From JALZDI01 sp965653225 (lineage in GTDB: Bacteria; Actinomycetota; Actinomycetes; Propionibacteriales; Nocardioidaceae), in NCBI GenBank assembly GCA_965653225.1, contig CBFGZI010000006.1, positions 1 to 59,198 on the forward strand: a DNA stretch of 59,198 nucleotides, given 5' to 3'. Position 1 is the first letter of the stretch; each line of letters begins with the position of its first letter. Shown in pieces: positions 27,691 through 37,679 of the stretch. The notes under the pieces were generated by a model that did not search any database, was not told where the DNA came from, and saw nothing but the letters and a program-made list of their open reading frames with translations. The position numbers were made by a program, and so were the translations under genes.

Positions 27691-28998
27691 GTGAGCGAGC
27701 TGTCGGGGGGCATCGAGGGACCCGCGACCGAACGGCTGCTGTCGGCCGTGCGCGGCGTCGGCATCGTGTTCGGCGTACCCGCGCTTCTCACGACGCCGGT
27801 GTGGCCCAGCGACCTGGTCCGCGGTGCCGCCTGGACGGTCCTGGTGGTCTTCGCGCTGGGCACGCTGACGCTGTGGTGGCTGACCCGCAGGCCGCTGTCG
27901 CGGCAGGCGTGGTCCCGGCTGAACCTGGCCGGGCTGTTGTTCGACATCGTGGTCGTGTCCGCGTTCGTGCTGGTGTTCGCCTACGAGGACCCCAACGTCA
28001 CGTGGGCACTGCTGATCGCCCTGCCCTTCGACGGCGCACTGCGCTACGGGTGGCGGGGCGCGGCCGTCGTCGCGCTCGTCGGCGAGCTGATCTTCGTCGT
28101 CAACACCGTGCTGGGCCACCGCCTCGGCGGGGACCTGTTACCCGCGTCGGCGCATTTCTTCGTGTTCTCGCTGCTGGCCATGGTGGCAGGCGTGACGGGC
28201 TACCTGGTCGAGGTCTGGGCCCGCCGCAGTGTGGAGTACCGCGAGCAGGCCGCCGAGCTCGACCGCGCACACCGCATCCGCGACCGGCTCATGGCGGTGA
28301 CGTCGCACGAGATCCGGGGCTCGCTGGCGGCGATCGGGTCGACGGCCGCGCTGCTGCAGGAGCAGCGCCACCGGCTGCCCGACGACCGGGTCGAGCGGAT
28401 GCTCGGCGCCAGCCGCCGCCAGGTCGAGCACCTGCTGGTGCTGGTCGACGACCTGCTGGTGACCGGCCGCGGCGACGACCACGGGCTCGAGCTCAACCCG
28501 TTCTGGGGCGACCTGGGGAGTACGGCGACGCTGGCCCTCGCCGCCGCCGAGCGGTCCCGCCGCGGCCACCGGGTCGACCTGCACGGGCTGAAGCCGATCT
28601 GGTGCGAGCTCGACCACCAGCGGGTGCAACAGGTCGTGCGCAACCTGGTCGAGAACGCCTTCAAGTACTCCCCGGCTGACGGGATCGTGACCGTCGCCGC
28701 TCACCGGGTGCCCACGGGTGTGGTCTTCACCGTCGAGGACGGCGGCGACGGGATTCCGCCGGACCTGCAGGAGGAGCTGTTCGAGCCGTTCCGCCGTGGT
28801 CACAACGCCGACTCCACGCAGGGCGTCGGGCTCGGCCTGTACGTCGTCAGCCGCATCGTGTCCGCCTGCGCCGGCAGCGTCGAGGTGCACTCCGAGCCCG
28901 GCTCCACGAGGTTCGTGGTCACGCTGCCGTGCCGCACCGACCCCGTCGGCACCGACGGCACCGACTTCGCGGAGGCCCGGCGGCGTACGGGAGAATGA
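27691..28998 (+). CDS. sensor histidine kinase 2 of a tandem pair
   Basis: This 435-aa paralogue of the preceding gene has the same layout: a multi-helix membrane domain, then HisKA with His206 in TSHEIRGSLAAIG, and a catalytic domain with NLVENAFKYS, DGGDGIP and GVGLGLYVV. Shared features such as HxxRGSLAA, ADAALRFG versus FDGALRYG in the membrane part, and matching intervals point to tandem duplication with divergence. The GTG start is 36 nt after the first kinase, and purB starts 4 nt after its stop. It may therefore be cotranscribed with purB. The cognate regulator is unknown. Confidence 0.9.
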   Translation: MSELSGGIEGPATERLLSAVRGVGIVFGVPALLTTPVWPSDLVRGAAWTVLVVFALGTLTLWWLTRRPLSRQAWSRLNLAGLLFDIVVVSAFVLVFAYEDPNVTWALLIALPFDGALRYGWRGAAVVALVGELIFVVNTVLGHRLGGDLLPASAHFFVFSLLAMVAGVTGYLVEVWARRSVEYREQAAELDRAHRIRDRLMAVTSHEIRGSLAAIGSTAALLQEQRHRLPDDRVERMLGASRRQVEHLLVLVDDLLVTGRGDDHGLELNPFWGDLGSTATLALAAAERSRRGHRVDLHGLKPIWCELDHQRVQQVVRNLVENAFKYSPADGIVTVAAHRVPTGVVFTVEDGGDGIPPDLQEELFEPFRRGHNADSTQGVGLGLYVVSRIVSACAGSVEVHSEPGSTRFVVTLPCRTDPVGTDGTDFAEARRRTGE

Positions 28999-29002
28999 CG
29001 CC

Positions 29003-30442
29003 GTGGCAGGTCCCCAGCACTCTCCGCAGATCCCCGACGTCCTCGCCGGCCGCTACGCCTCCGGCGAGCTGACCCGCATCTGGTCGCCCGAGCACAAGGT
29101 GGTGCTGGAGCGGCAGCTGTGGGTCGCGGTGCTCAAGGCCCAGCGCGACCTCGGCGTCGACGTCCCCGACGGGGTCGTGGAGGCGTACGAGAAGGTCGTC
29201 GACCAGGTCGACCTGGCCTCGATCGCGCAGCGCGAGCGACTGACCCGCCACGACGTGAAGGCGCGGATCGAGGAGTTCGCCGCGCTCGCCGGGCATGAGC
29301 ACATCCACAAGGGCATGACCAGCCGCGACCTCACCGAGAACGTCGAGCAGCTGCAGGTGCGGGCCTCCCTGGTGCTGGTGCGCGACCGCGTCGTCGCCGC
29401 CCTGGCCCGGCTGGCCCGGCTGGCGGTTGAGCACCAGAGCCTGGTCATCGCCGGGCGGTCGCACAACGTGGCCGCGCAGGCCACGACCCTGGGCAAGCGG
29501 TTCGCCTCCGTGGCCGACGAGATGCTGGTTGCGCTCGAGCGGCTGGAGAACCTGCTGGCGCGCTACCCGCTGCGCGGGATCAAGGGCCCGGTCGGCACCT
29601 CCCAGGACCAGCTCGACCTACTCTCCGACGCCGGCGCACTGGCCGAGCTGGAGCACCGGGTCGCCCAGCACCTCGGCTTCGACCGGGTGCTGACCAGCGT
29701 GGGCCAGGTCTACCCGCGCTCCCTCGACTTCGACGTGGTCTCGACGCTGGTGCAGGCCGTCGCCGGACCGTCCAACCTCGCCACCACCGTGCGGCTGATG
29801 GCCGGCAACGAGCTGGTCACCGAGGGCTTCAAGCCCGGCCAGGTCGGCTCCAGCGCGATGCCGCACAAGATGAACACCCGCTCCTGCGAGCGCGTCAACG
29901 GCCTCGCGGTGGTGCTGCGCGGCTACCTGTCGATGGTCGGTGAGCTGGCCGGCGACCAGTGGAACGAGGGCGACGTGTCCTGCTCGGTCGTGCGTCGCGT
30001 CGCCCTGCCGGGCGCGTTCTTCGCCACCGACGGCCTGTTCCAGACGTTCCTGACCGTGCTCGACGAGTTCGGCGCGTTCCCCGCGGTGGCCCAGCGCGAG
30101 CTCGACCGCTACCTGCCGTTCCTGGCCACGACCAAGGTGCTGATGGCCGCCGTCCGCCACGGCGTCGGACGCGAGAGCGCGCACGAGGCGATCAAGGAGC
30201 ACGCGGTCGCGGTGGCGCTGCGGATGCGCGAGCAGGGCGCGGAGCGCAACGACCTGTTCGACCGGCTGGCCGAGGACCCGCGGCTGGGGCTGTCGCGCGC
30301 GGACCTCGACGCTCTGGTGGCCGAGCCGCTGTCGTTCACCGGCGCGGCGGTCGACCAGGTGCGGGAGGTCGTACGCCGGGTGGAGGCGGTCGTCGCGCGC
30401 TACCCCGAGGCGGCGGTGTACTCGCCCGAAGCCATCCTGTGA
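29003..30442 (+). CDS. purB: adenylosuccinate lyase
   Basis: PurB acts twice in purine synthesis, removing fumarate from SAICAR and from adenylosuccinate. The 479-aa protein of the fumarase/aspartase superfamily has IWSPEHKVVLERQLWVAVL near the N-terminus, HEHIHKGMTSRDLTENV, the general-base region GRSHNVAAQATTLGKR, and the signature loop GSSAMPHKMNTRSCERV. The GTG at 29003 is chosen because the longer ORF overlaps the kinase gene. The long form (about 480 aa) is typical of actinobacteria. purC follows after 25 nt. Confidence 0.96.
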   Translation: MAGPQHSPQIPDVLAGRYASGELTRIWSPEHKVVLERQLWVAVLKAQRDLGVDVPDGVVEAYEKVVDQVDLASIAQRERLTRHDVKARIEEFAALAGHEHIHKGMTSRDLTENVEQLQVRASLVLVRDRVVAALARLARLAVEHQSLVIAGRSHNVAAQATTLGKRFASVADEMLVALERLENLLARYPLRGIKGPVGTSQDQLDLLSDAGALAELEHRVAQHLGFDRVLTSVGQVYPRSLDFDVVSTLVQAVAGPSNLATTVRLMAGNELVTEGFKPGQVGSSAMPHKMNTRSCERVNGLAVVLRGYLSMVGELAGDQWNEGDVSCSVVRRVALPGAFFATDGLFQTFLTVLDEFGAFPAVAQRELDRYLPFLATTKVLMAAVRHGVGRESAHEAIKEHAVAVALRMREQGAERNDLFDRLAEDPRLGLSRADLDALVAEPLSFTGAAVDQVREVVRRVEAVVARYPEAAVYSPEAIL

Positions 30443-30467
30443 GCGCTGTCTGGAAGGATGCGGCGGC

Positions 30468-31358
<891 letters not shown>

Positions 31359-31459
31359 CCTGCTGCTTTGACCAGCGACTCGCCATCGACCCCGGCACCC
31401 GCGGCGACTAGGTTGTGCCTACGCGTCAGTAGAACCGCACCCCTGCTGGAGGTACGACC

Positions 31460-33010
31460 GTGCTCAACCTGGCCATGTTGCTCGAAGACTCCGCCCGCAA
31501 CGTGCCCGACCGTGACGCGGTCGTGTTCGGCGACACCCGGCTGCCGTACAAGGCGGTCAACGCCGCGGCGAACCAGGTCGCCAACCTGCTGGTGGAGCGT
31601 GGCATCCAGCCCGGTGACAAGGTCGCGCTGACCTGCCCGAACCTGCCGTACTTCCCGATGATCTACTACGGGATCCTCAAGGCCGGCGCGGTCGTCGTAC
31701 CGCTCAACGTCCTGCTCAAGGCCCGCGAGATCGCCTACCACCTCGACGACTGCGACGCCAAGGCGTACTTCTGCTTCCAGGGCAGCGACGAGCTGCCGAT
31801 GGGCAAGGACGGCTGGAAGGGGTTCAACGACACCCCGGGCTGCGAGCACTTCTTCCTGGTGACCGCAGACCCCGCGGCCGAGTCGCCGATCGAGGGCGCG
31901 GAGACGTTCGGCTCGGCCGTGGCACAGCAGCCGGGGGTGTTCGAGACCGCCGTCACCGAGCCCGGCGACACCGCGGTGATCCTCTACACCAGCGGGACCA
32001 CCGGCAGGCCCAAGGGCGCGGAGCTGACGCACAGCAACATGGTGATGAACGTGGTGACCGGGATTCGGCTGTGGGAGCTCAAGCCGTCCGAGCCCGACAC
32101 CCATCTGGTCGTGCTGCCGCTGTTCCACTCCTTCGGCCAGACCGTGCAGATGAACTCCGGCTTCTCGCTGGGGGCGACGCTGGTGATGATGGCCCGCTTC
32201 GAGGCGAAGGGTGCCCTGGAGCTGATGCAGAAGGAGAACGTCACGTTCTTCGCGGGCGTCCCCACGATGTACTGGGGGCTGCTGGGCGCGCTGGACGACT
32301 CCGTCGACGTGGAGAAGATCGCCGGCAACCTGCGCCGCGCCGCCGCCGGCGGGTCGTCGCTGCCGGTGGAGATCCTCAAGGAGTTCAAGGCGCGGTTCGG
32401 CGTGCAGATGCTCGAGGGGTACGGCCTGTCGGAGACCTCGCCGGTGGCGACGTTCAACCACCTCGACCGGGAGCCGAAGCCCGGGTCGATCGGCACGCCG
32501 ATCTGGGGCATCGAGGTCAAGCTGATCGACGCGGAGTGGAAGACCATCGAGGGCACCGACGAGGTCGGTGAGATCGCCATCCGCGGCCACAACATCATGA
32601 AGGGCTACTACAAGCGGCCCGAGGCGACCGCCGAGGTGATGCGCGACGGGTGGTTCAAGACCGGCGACCTGGCCCGTCGCGACGAGGACGGCTACTACTA
32701 CATCGTCGACCGGGCCAAGGACATGATCATCCGCGGCGGGTTCAACGTGTACCCCCGCGAGATCGAGGAGGTCCTGATGACCCACGAGGCGGTCTCGCTG
32801 GCCGCCGTCGTCGGGGTGCCGCACGAGAGCCACGGCGAGGAGGTGAAGGCGTTCGTGATCCGGCACGAGGGGGCCGACATCACCGAGGACGACCTCGTCG
32901 CCTGGGCCAAGGAGCAGATGGCCGGCTACAAGTACCCCCGGATCGTCGAGTTCCGCGACGAGCTGCCGATGACCGCGACCGGGAAGATCCTCAAGCGCGA
33001 GCTCTCCTAG
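31460..33010 (+). CDS. long-chain fatty-acid-CoA ligase (AMP-binding)
   Basis: This adenylate-forming enzyme activates a carboxylic acid, probably a fatty acid, to its CoA thioester. The 516-aa sequence has the P-loop YTSGTTGRPKGAELTH, the GYGLSETSPVATF motif, GWFKTGDLARRDEDGYYYIV, the hinge KDMIIRGGFNVYPREIEEVL (19 residues seen) and the C-terminal catalytic Lys in TGKILKREL. GTG start with GGAGGTACGACC. It interrupts the purine genes between purC and purS. It may serve the beta-oxidation operon at the right end of the window, but substrate length cannot be read from sequence. Confidence 0.92.
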   Translation: MLNLAMLLEDSARNVPDRDAVVFGDTRLPYKAVNAAANQVANLLVERGIQPGDKVALTCPNLPYFPMIYYGILKAGAVVVPLNVLLKAREIAYHLDDCDAKAYFCFQGSDELPMGKDGWKGFNDTPGCEHFFLVTADPAAESPIEGAETFGSAVAQQPGVFETAVTEPGDTAVILYTSGTTGRPKGAELTHSNMVMNVVTGIRLWELKPSEPDTHLVVLPLFHSFGQTVQMNSGFSLGATLVMMARFEAKGALELMQKENVTFFAGVPTMYWGLLGALDDSVDVEKIAGNLRRAAAGGSSLPVEILKEFKARFGVQMLEGYGLSETSPVATFNHLDREPKPGSIGTPIWGIEVKLIDAEWKTIEGTDEVGEIAIRGHNIMKGYYKRPEATAEVMRDGWFKTGDLARRDEDGYYYIVDRAKDMIIRGGFNVYPREIEEVLMTHEAVSLAAVVGVPHESHGEEVKAFVIRHEGADITEDDLVAWAKEQMAGYKYPRIVEFRDELPMTATGKILKRELS

Positions 33011-33041
33011 GCGGCGAGGCGCCGCGCGGGGACCGACATGG

Positions 33042-33080
33042 AGCAGCGCCCTGGGGCTCCCTCCACCTCAGGGCGCTGCT
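33042..33080. terminator. strong hairpin after the acyl-CoA ligase gene
   Basis: AGCAGCGCCCTG (33042-33053) pairs perfectly with CAGGGCGCTGCT (33069-33080). An inner GG/CC pair extends the stem past one mismatch. No T-tract follows, as is common for actinobacterial terminators. Confidence 0.75.
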
Positions 33081-33350
33081 GCAACGACCGGTCAACGTCA
33101 GGGGGCACTTGGTTATATGACGAGACCCGGTCGGAGGTGATGCGTTCCGTCCCCGCAACGGGATTGCGTACGCAGGCAAAATCGCTCTCCGTGGCTGAAC
33201 GCAGCGCCGCGACAGCAGCGCGTTACCAGTCGTACTCGTGGCCGGCCGGTCGGCCGCCCCACCGCCGGGACGGACCCATAGACTGAGGCCCGCCGCTTCT
33301 GGATGCACTGACCGCTGCACTGGCCCAATGCACTGACCCAAGGAGTCCGC
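33081..33350. other. purS upstream region: short palindrome, -10-like box, triple TGCACTG repeat
   Basis: No gene is supported in this stretch. It contains a perfect palindrome TGCGTACGCA (33165-33174), a TAGACT hexamer (33279-33284) that could be the -10 of purS with a leader of about 60 nt, and three direct repeats just before the ribosome site (ATGCACTGACC 33303-33313, CTGCACTGGCC 33315-33325, ATGCACTGACC 33328-33338). No purine riboswitch-like structure was recognised. Confidence 0.5.
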
Positions 33351-33611
33351 GTGCCTCGCGTCGTCGTCGACGTCATGCTCAAGCCCGAGATCCTCGACCC
33401 GCAGGGCAAGGCCGTGCACGGCGCGCTGCAGCGCCTCGGCATCGCCGGTGTCGCCGACGTGCGCCAGGGCAAGCGCTTCGAGCTCGACTTCGACGGTGAC
33501 CTCACCGACGACCGGATGTCGCAGGTGCACAGCGTCGCGGAGTCGCTGCTGTCCAACCCGGTCATCGAGGACTACGTCGTGCACGTCGACGAGGCGCGTG
33601 AGCCGCAGTGA
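33351..33611 (+). CDS. purS: FGAM synthase subunit PurS
   Basis: PurS is the small dimeric bridge between PurL and PurQ in the three-subunit formylglycinamidine ribonucleotide synthase of Gram-positive bacteria. The 86-aa protein has VVDVMLKPEILDPQGKAVHGALQRLG (parts) and VRQGKRFELD, the standard PurS blocks. GTG start after AAGGAG. Its stop overlaps the purQ start by 4 nt (GTGA), so the subunits are coupled. Confidence 0.95.
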   Translation: MPRVVVDVMLKPEILDPQGKAVHGALQRLGIAGVADVRQGKRFELDFDGDLTDDRMSQVHSVAESLLSNPVIEDYVVHVDEAREPQ

Positions 33612-34276
33612 GGGTCGGCGTCGTCACCTTCCCCGGCTCGCTCGACGACCGCGACGCGGCCCGCGCGGTCCGCATCGCCGGCGGCGAGCCGGTCGCGCTC
33701 TGGCACGGCGACCACGACCTGCGCGGGGTCGACGCGGTCGTGCTGCCCGGCGGGTTCTCCTACGGCGACTACCTGCGCTGCGGCGCCATCGCCAAGTTCG
33801 CACCCGTGATGACCGAGCTGATCGCGGCGGCACACACCGGCCTGCCGGTGCTCGGCATCTGCAACGGCTTCCAGATCCTCTGCGAGTCGCACCTGCTGCC
33901 GGGCGCCCTGATCCGCAACGACCGGCGCAAGTTCGTCTGCGTCGACCAGCGGCTGCGGATCGAGAGCAACCACACGGTGTGGACGTCGGCGTACGACGAG
34001 GGTGCCGAGGTCACCATCGTCCTGAAGAACGGCGAGGGCGGCTACGTCGCCGACGAGCAGACGCTGGACCGGCTCGAGGGCGAGGGCCGGGTCGTCGCGC
34101 GCTACCTCGGCAACCCCAACGGCTCGATGCGTGACATCGCCGGCATCACCAACGAGCGCGGCAACGTCGTCGGGCTGATGCCGCACCCCGAGCACGCCGT
34201 GGAGCACCTCACCGGGCCCGGCGACGACGGGCTCGGTTTCTTCACCTCCGTGCTGCGCTCGGTCGCCGCGGCCTGA
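33608..34276 (+). CDS. purQ: FGAM synthase glutaminase subunit PurQ
   Basis: PurQ is the class I glutamine amidotransferase that supplies ammonia to PurL. The 222-aa protein has GGFSYGDYLRCGAIAKF, the catalytic Cys in VLGICNGFQIL, and the His/Glu pair in LMPHPEHAVEHL. The GTG start overlaps the purS stop. The large subunit purL is not next in line; a transporter gene on the other strand lies between them. Confidence 0.96.
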   Translation: MRVGVVTFPGSLDDRDAARAVRIAGGEPVALWHGDHDLRGVDAVVLPGGFSYGDYLRCGAIAKFAPVMTELIAAAHTGLPVLGICNGFQILCESHLLPGALIRNDRRKFVCVDQRLRIESNHTVWTSAYDEGAEVTIVLKNGEGGYVADEQTLDRLEGEGRVVARYLGNPNGSMRDIAGITNERGNVVGLMPHPEHAVEHLTGPGDDGLGFFTSVLRSVAAA

Positions 34277-34287
34277 CCCCGCCGGAG

Positions 34288-34380
34288 TATTGGCGCGGGG
34301 ATCCCCTGTACCAATAGCTCACTGGCACCGGGGACCCCTACGCCAATAGGTTCGCTGCGGGGGACCGCCGCGCCAAACCG
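34288..34380. repeat. three adjacent 30-32 bp hairpin repeats between convergent genes
   Basis: TATTGG (34288-34293) ... GGGGATCCCC ... CCAATA (34311-34316) forms the first, nearly perfect palindrome. Diverged copies follow at about 32-bp (GGGGACCCC then GCCAATAG) and 30-bp (GGGGGACC then GCGCCAAA) intervals. They lie after purQ and before the end of the opposing transporter gene, so a bidirectional terminator role is likely. Confidence 0.65.
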
Positions 34381-34404
34381 GCACGGCGGCGGGTGTGGAG
34401 TCGC

Positions 34405-35253
34405 TCAGCCGAGGGCGACCAGGGTGACGGCGGCGCCGGCCAGCCCGAGACCCACCGCCTGCCCGCGGTGGATGTGCTCGCGCAGCACCAGCACCGCCAG
34501 CAGCACCGTGAACGCCGGGTACAGCGAGGACAGCACCGACGCGACCGTCAGGAACCCCGACTGGGTGGCCAGCTGGAACAGCACGGTCGCCAGCGCGGCC
34601 ACGGCACCGACGATCGCGCCCAGCCAGGCGCCGCGGTCGCGCGGAACCCACGGCTTGCGCAGCGCCGCCGCCAGCACGACCACGACCACGATCGACGCCG
34701 CCATCCCCAGCGCGGCCGGGAGCAGACCGGCGCCGCCGGGAACCTGACCCAGCGCCACGAACAGGAAGCCGAACCCGAGCCCGGCCAGGATGCCGTCGAG
34801 CACCCCGGTCCCGGCGCGGCTCAGGTGCTCGCCGGTCAGGCTCTCGTCGCCCTCCCCGGCCGACACCAGCCAGATAGCCGGCAGCGCGCAGGCGATGCCG
34901 ACCCACGCCAGCGCCCCGGGCCGCTCGCCGGTCGCCACCCCGACGAGCACCGGCAGCACGGCCGAACCGACCGCGGACAGCGGGGCCACCACGCTCATCC
35001 GCCCGGTGGCCAGGCCGCGGTAGAGGAACGCAGTGCCCAGGCCGGACCCCAGCCCCGACACCGCTCCCCACCACAGCGCCGAAGCGCTGGGGTCACCGGC
35101 GAACAGCACCGCCGCCAGCAGCACGCACACCGCGCCGGTGGTCTGCACGACCACGGCGACCGGCCACACCGAGGACTGCCGCGAGAACAGCCCGCCGAGG
35201 AAGTCCGACAGGCCGTAGGCGATCGCCGACCCCAGCGCGAGCAGCACGGTCAT
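34405..35253 (-). CDS. EamA/DMT-family transporter
   Basis: This 282-aa integral membrane protein has ten predicted helices in two homologous halves, the EamA (drug/metabolite transporter) layout. The first half starts LALGSAIAYGLSDFLGGLF and contains GLATGRMSVVAPLSAVGSAVLPVLVG; the second half contains FLTVASVLSSLYPAFTVLLA and VLREHIHRGQAVGLGLAGAAV (parts), the usual EamA end. Substrate unknown; exporters of amino acids or nucleosides occur in this family. I chose the ATG at 35253 because it starts the first helix and has TAGGGT 7 nt upstream. It is divergent from purL. Confidence 0.88.
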   Translation of the reverse strand: MTVLLALGSAIAYGLSDFLGGLFSRQSSVWPVAVVVQTTGAVCVLLAAVLFAGDPSASALWWGAVSGLGSGLGTAFLYRGLATGRMSVVAPLSAVGSAVLPVLVGVATGERPGALAWVGIACALPAIWLVSAGEGDESLTGEHLSRAGTGVLDGILAGLGFGFLFVALGQVPGGAGLLPAALGMAASIVVVVVLAAALRKPWVPRDRGAWLGAIVGAVAALATVLFQLATQSGFLTVASVLSSLYPAFTVLLAVLVLREHIHRGQAVGLGLAGAAVTLVALG

Positions 35254-35260
35254 GAGCGCG

Positions 35261-35266
35261 ACCCTA
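35261..35266 (-). promoter_or_regulatory. candidate -10 TAGGGT, leaderless transporter gene
   Basis: On the minus strand TAGGGT lies 7 nt before the ATG at 35253. A separate TAGCCT (35343-35348) on the plus strand could be the -10 of purL, about 50 nt before its start. Confidence 0.45.
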
Positions 35267-35401
35267 GGCAAGCCCGCTGACGTCGCGTCCGTCGCCCCGG
35301 GCGCCATCGCGCACACATCGGCGGACGCAACCAGCCGCCCGATAGCCTGAGCGTGCGATCCCGCCCTTGCAGTCCCGCCTGACCCCCAGGAGCACACCGC
35401 G

Positions 35402-37672
35402 GTGGCAGACGTCCGAACCCTCGACACCGTCAAGCTGGCTCAGGAGACCCCCGACCAGGAGCAGCCCTGGGCCGACCTGGGTCTCAAGCCGGACGAGTAC
35501 CAGCGCATCCTCGACATCCTCGGGCGCCGGCCGACGTCGAGCGAGCTGGCGATGTACTCGGTGATGTGGAGCGAGCACTGCTCCTACAAGTCGTCCAAGG
35601 TGCACCTGCGCCAGTTCGGCGAGAAGGTCACCGACGAGATGCGCCGCGACCTGTTGGTCGGCATCGGTGAGAACGCCGGCGTCGTCGACATCGGCGACGG
35701 CTACGCGGTGACGTTCAAGGTCGAGTCGCACAACCACCCGTCCTACGTCGAGCCCTACCAGGGCGCCGCCACCGGCGTCGGCGGCATCGTCCGCGACATC
35801 CTCGCGATGGGCGCCCGGCCGGTCGCGGTCATGGACCCGCTGCGCTTCGGGCCGGCCGACGCCCCCGACACCGCCCGCGTCCTGCCAGGCGTGGTCGCCG
35901 GGATCGGCGGCTACGGCAACTGCCTGGGCCTGCCCAACATCGGCGGCGAGGTCGTGTTCGACCCCAGCTACGCCGGCAACCCGCTGGTCAACGCCCTGTG
36001 CGTCGGTGTGATGCGCCACGAGCAGATCCACCTGGCCAAGGCCGCCGGCGTCGGCAACCAGGTGATCCTGTACGGCGCGAAGACCGGCGGCGACGGCATC
36101 GGCGGTGTGTCGGTGCTGGCCTCGGAGACGTTCGACTCGACCGGCCCCACCAAGCGGCCCAGTGTGCAGGTCGGCGACCCGTTCATGGAGAAGCTGCTGA
36201 TCGAGTGCACCCTCGAGCTGTTCGCCGCCGACCTGGTCGCCGGCATCCAGGACCTCGGCGGCGCCGGCCTGTCCTGCGCGACGTCGGAGCTGGCCAGCGC
36301 CGGTGACGGCGGCATGCGGGTGTGGCTCGACCGCGTGCCGCTGCGCGACTCCTCGCTCAGCCCCGAGGAGATCCTGATGAGCGAGTCGCAGGAACGCATG
36401 ATGGCCGTGGTGGAGCCCGGCAAGGTCGACGCGTTCCTCGAGATCTGTCGCCGGTGGGAGGTCGACGCCACCGTCGTCGGCGAGGTCACGGACACGTCCA
36501 GGCTGGTGGCGGAGTGGCACGGCGAGGTCGTGCTCGACGTACCCCCGCGCACGGTCGCGCACGAGGGCCCGGTCTACCAGCGGCCGTACGAGCGGCCGGC
36601 GTGGCAGGACGGGCTGCAGGGCGACGACCCCGCGCGGCTGCCGCGGCCGTCGACCGGCGACGAGCTGCGCGACACCGTGCTGCGGCTGGCCGCCTCGTCC
36701 AACCTGGCCGACAAGTCCTGGGTCACCGACCAGTACGACCGCTACGTGCAGGGCAACACCGTGCTGGCGCAGCCCGAGGACGCCGGCGTCATCCGCGTCG
36801 ACGAGTCGACCGGACTGGGCGTCGCCGTGGCGACCGACGGCAACGGCCGGTACGCCAAGCTCGACCCCTACAACGGCGCCAAGCTCGCGCTGGCCGAGTC
36901 CTACCGCAACGTCGCCGCGACCGGCGCCCGTCCGCTGGCGGTGACCGACTGCCTCAACTTCGGCTCACCGGAAGACCCCGCGGTGATGTGGCAGTTCGCC
37001 GAGGCCACCCGGGGTCTGGCCGACGGCTGTCAGCAGCTCGGTGTCCCGGTCACCGGTGGCAACGTCAGCCTCTACAACCAGACCGGCGAGACCGCGATCC
37101 TGCCCACGCCGGTGGTCGGCGTGCTCGGCGTGCTCGACGACGTCACCCGCCGCACCCCGCAGGGCTTCCGCCGGCCCGGCCAGCAGATCTACCTGCTCGG
37201 CACCACCCGCGACGAGCTCGGCGGCTCGGAGTGGGCGCACGTCGTGCACGGCCACCTCGGCGGCCTGCCGCCGGCGGTCGACCTCGACGCCGAGCGCCAG
37301 CTCGCCGGCATCCTCCTCAACGCCTCACGCGACGGGCTGATCGACGCCGCGCACGACCTGTCCGACGGCGGGCTTGCGCAGGCTCTCGTCGAGTCGACGC
37401 TGAGGTACGGCATGGGATGCCGGGTGTGGCTGCCCGACGACCTCGACCCGTTCGTCGCGCTGTTCAGCGAGTCGGCGGGACGGGCGATCGTCGCGGTCCC
37501 GCGCAGCGAGGAGGTGCGGTTCACCGACATGTGCACCGCCCGGGACTTCCCGCACGCGCGCATCGGCGTGGTCGACGGCGACGCTCTCGACGTACAGGAC
37601 CAGTTCGCGCTGCCGCTAGGCGAGCTGCGCGAGGCGTGGTCGTCCACGCTGCCCGCCCTGTACGAGCACTGA
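35402..37672 (+). CDS. purL: FGAM synthase large subunit PurL
   Basis: PurL is the ATP-dependent catalytic subunit that turns FGAR into FGAM using ammonia from PurQ. The 756-aa small-type PurL has ELAMYSVMWSEHCSYKSSK, the His of FKVESHNHPSYVEPYQGAATGVGG (parts), GGKTGGDGIGG-like GAKTGGDGIGGVSVLAS, a central DLGGAGLSCATSELA, and a second half with the pseudo-symmetric DCLNFGSPEDP and TGGNVSLYNQTG. All blocks are present. GTG start. A sterol-carrier-like gene follows within 8 nt. Confidence 0.97.
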   Translation: MADVRTLDTVKLAQETPDQEQPWADLGLKPDEYQRILDILGRRPTSSELAMYSVMWSEHCSYKSSKVHLRQFGEKVTDEMRRDLLVGIGENAGVVDIGDGYAVTFKVESHNHPSYVEPYQGAATGVGGIVRDILAMGARPVAVMDPLRFGPADAPDTARVLPGVVAGIGGYGNCLGLPNIGGEVVFDPSYAGNPLVNALCVGVMRHEQIHLAKAAGVGNQVILYGAKTGGDGIGGVSVLASETFDSTGPTKRPSVQVGDPFMEKLLIECTLELFAADLVAGIQDLGGAGLSCATSELASAGDGGMRVWLDRVPLRDSSLSPEEILMSESQERMMAVVEPGKVDAFLEICRRWEVDATVVGEVTDTSRLVAEWHGEVVLDVPPRTVAHEGPVYQRPYERPAWQDGLQGDDPARLPRPSTGDELRDTVLRLAASSNLADKSWVTDQYDRYVQGNTVLAQPEDAGVIRVDESTGLGVAVATDGNGRYAKLDPYNGAKLALAESYRNVAATGARPLAVTDCLNFGSPEDPAVMWQFAEATRGLADGCQQLGVPVTGGNVSLYNQTGETAILPTPVVGVLGVLDDVTRRTPQGFRRPGQQIYLLGTTRDELGGSEWAHVVHGHLGGLPPAVDLDAERQLAGILLNASRDGLIDAAHDLSDGGLAQALVESTLRYGMGCRVWLPDDLDPFVALFSESAGRAIVAVPRSEEVRFTDMCTARDFPHARIGVVDGDALDVQDQFALPLGELREAWSSTLPALYEH

Positions 37673-37679
37673 CCCATCC

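Noticed and set aside
33081..33350. Possible purine riboswitch upstream of purS
   Set aside because: No recognisable three-way junction or conserved purine aptamer bases; only short repeats and a small palindrome are seen.
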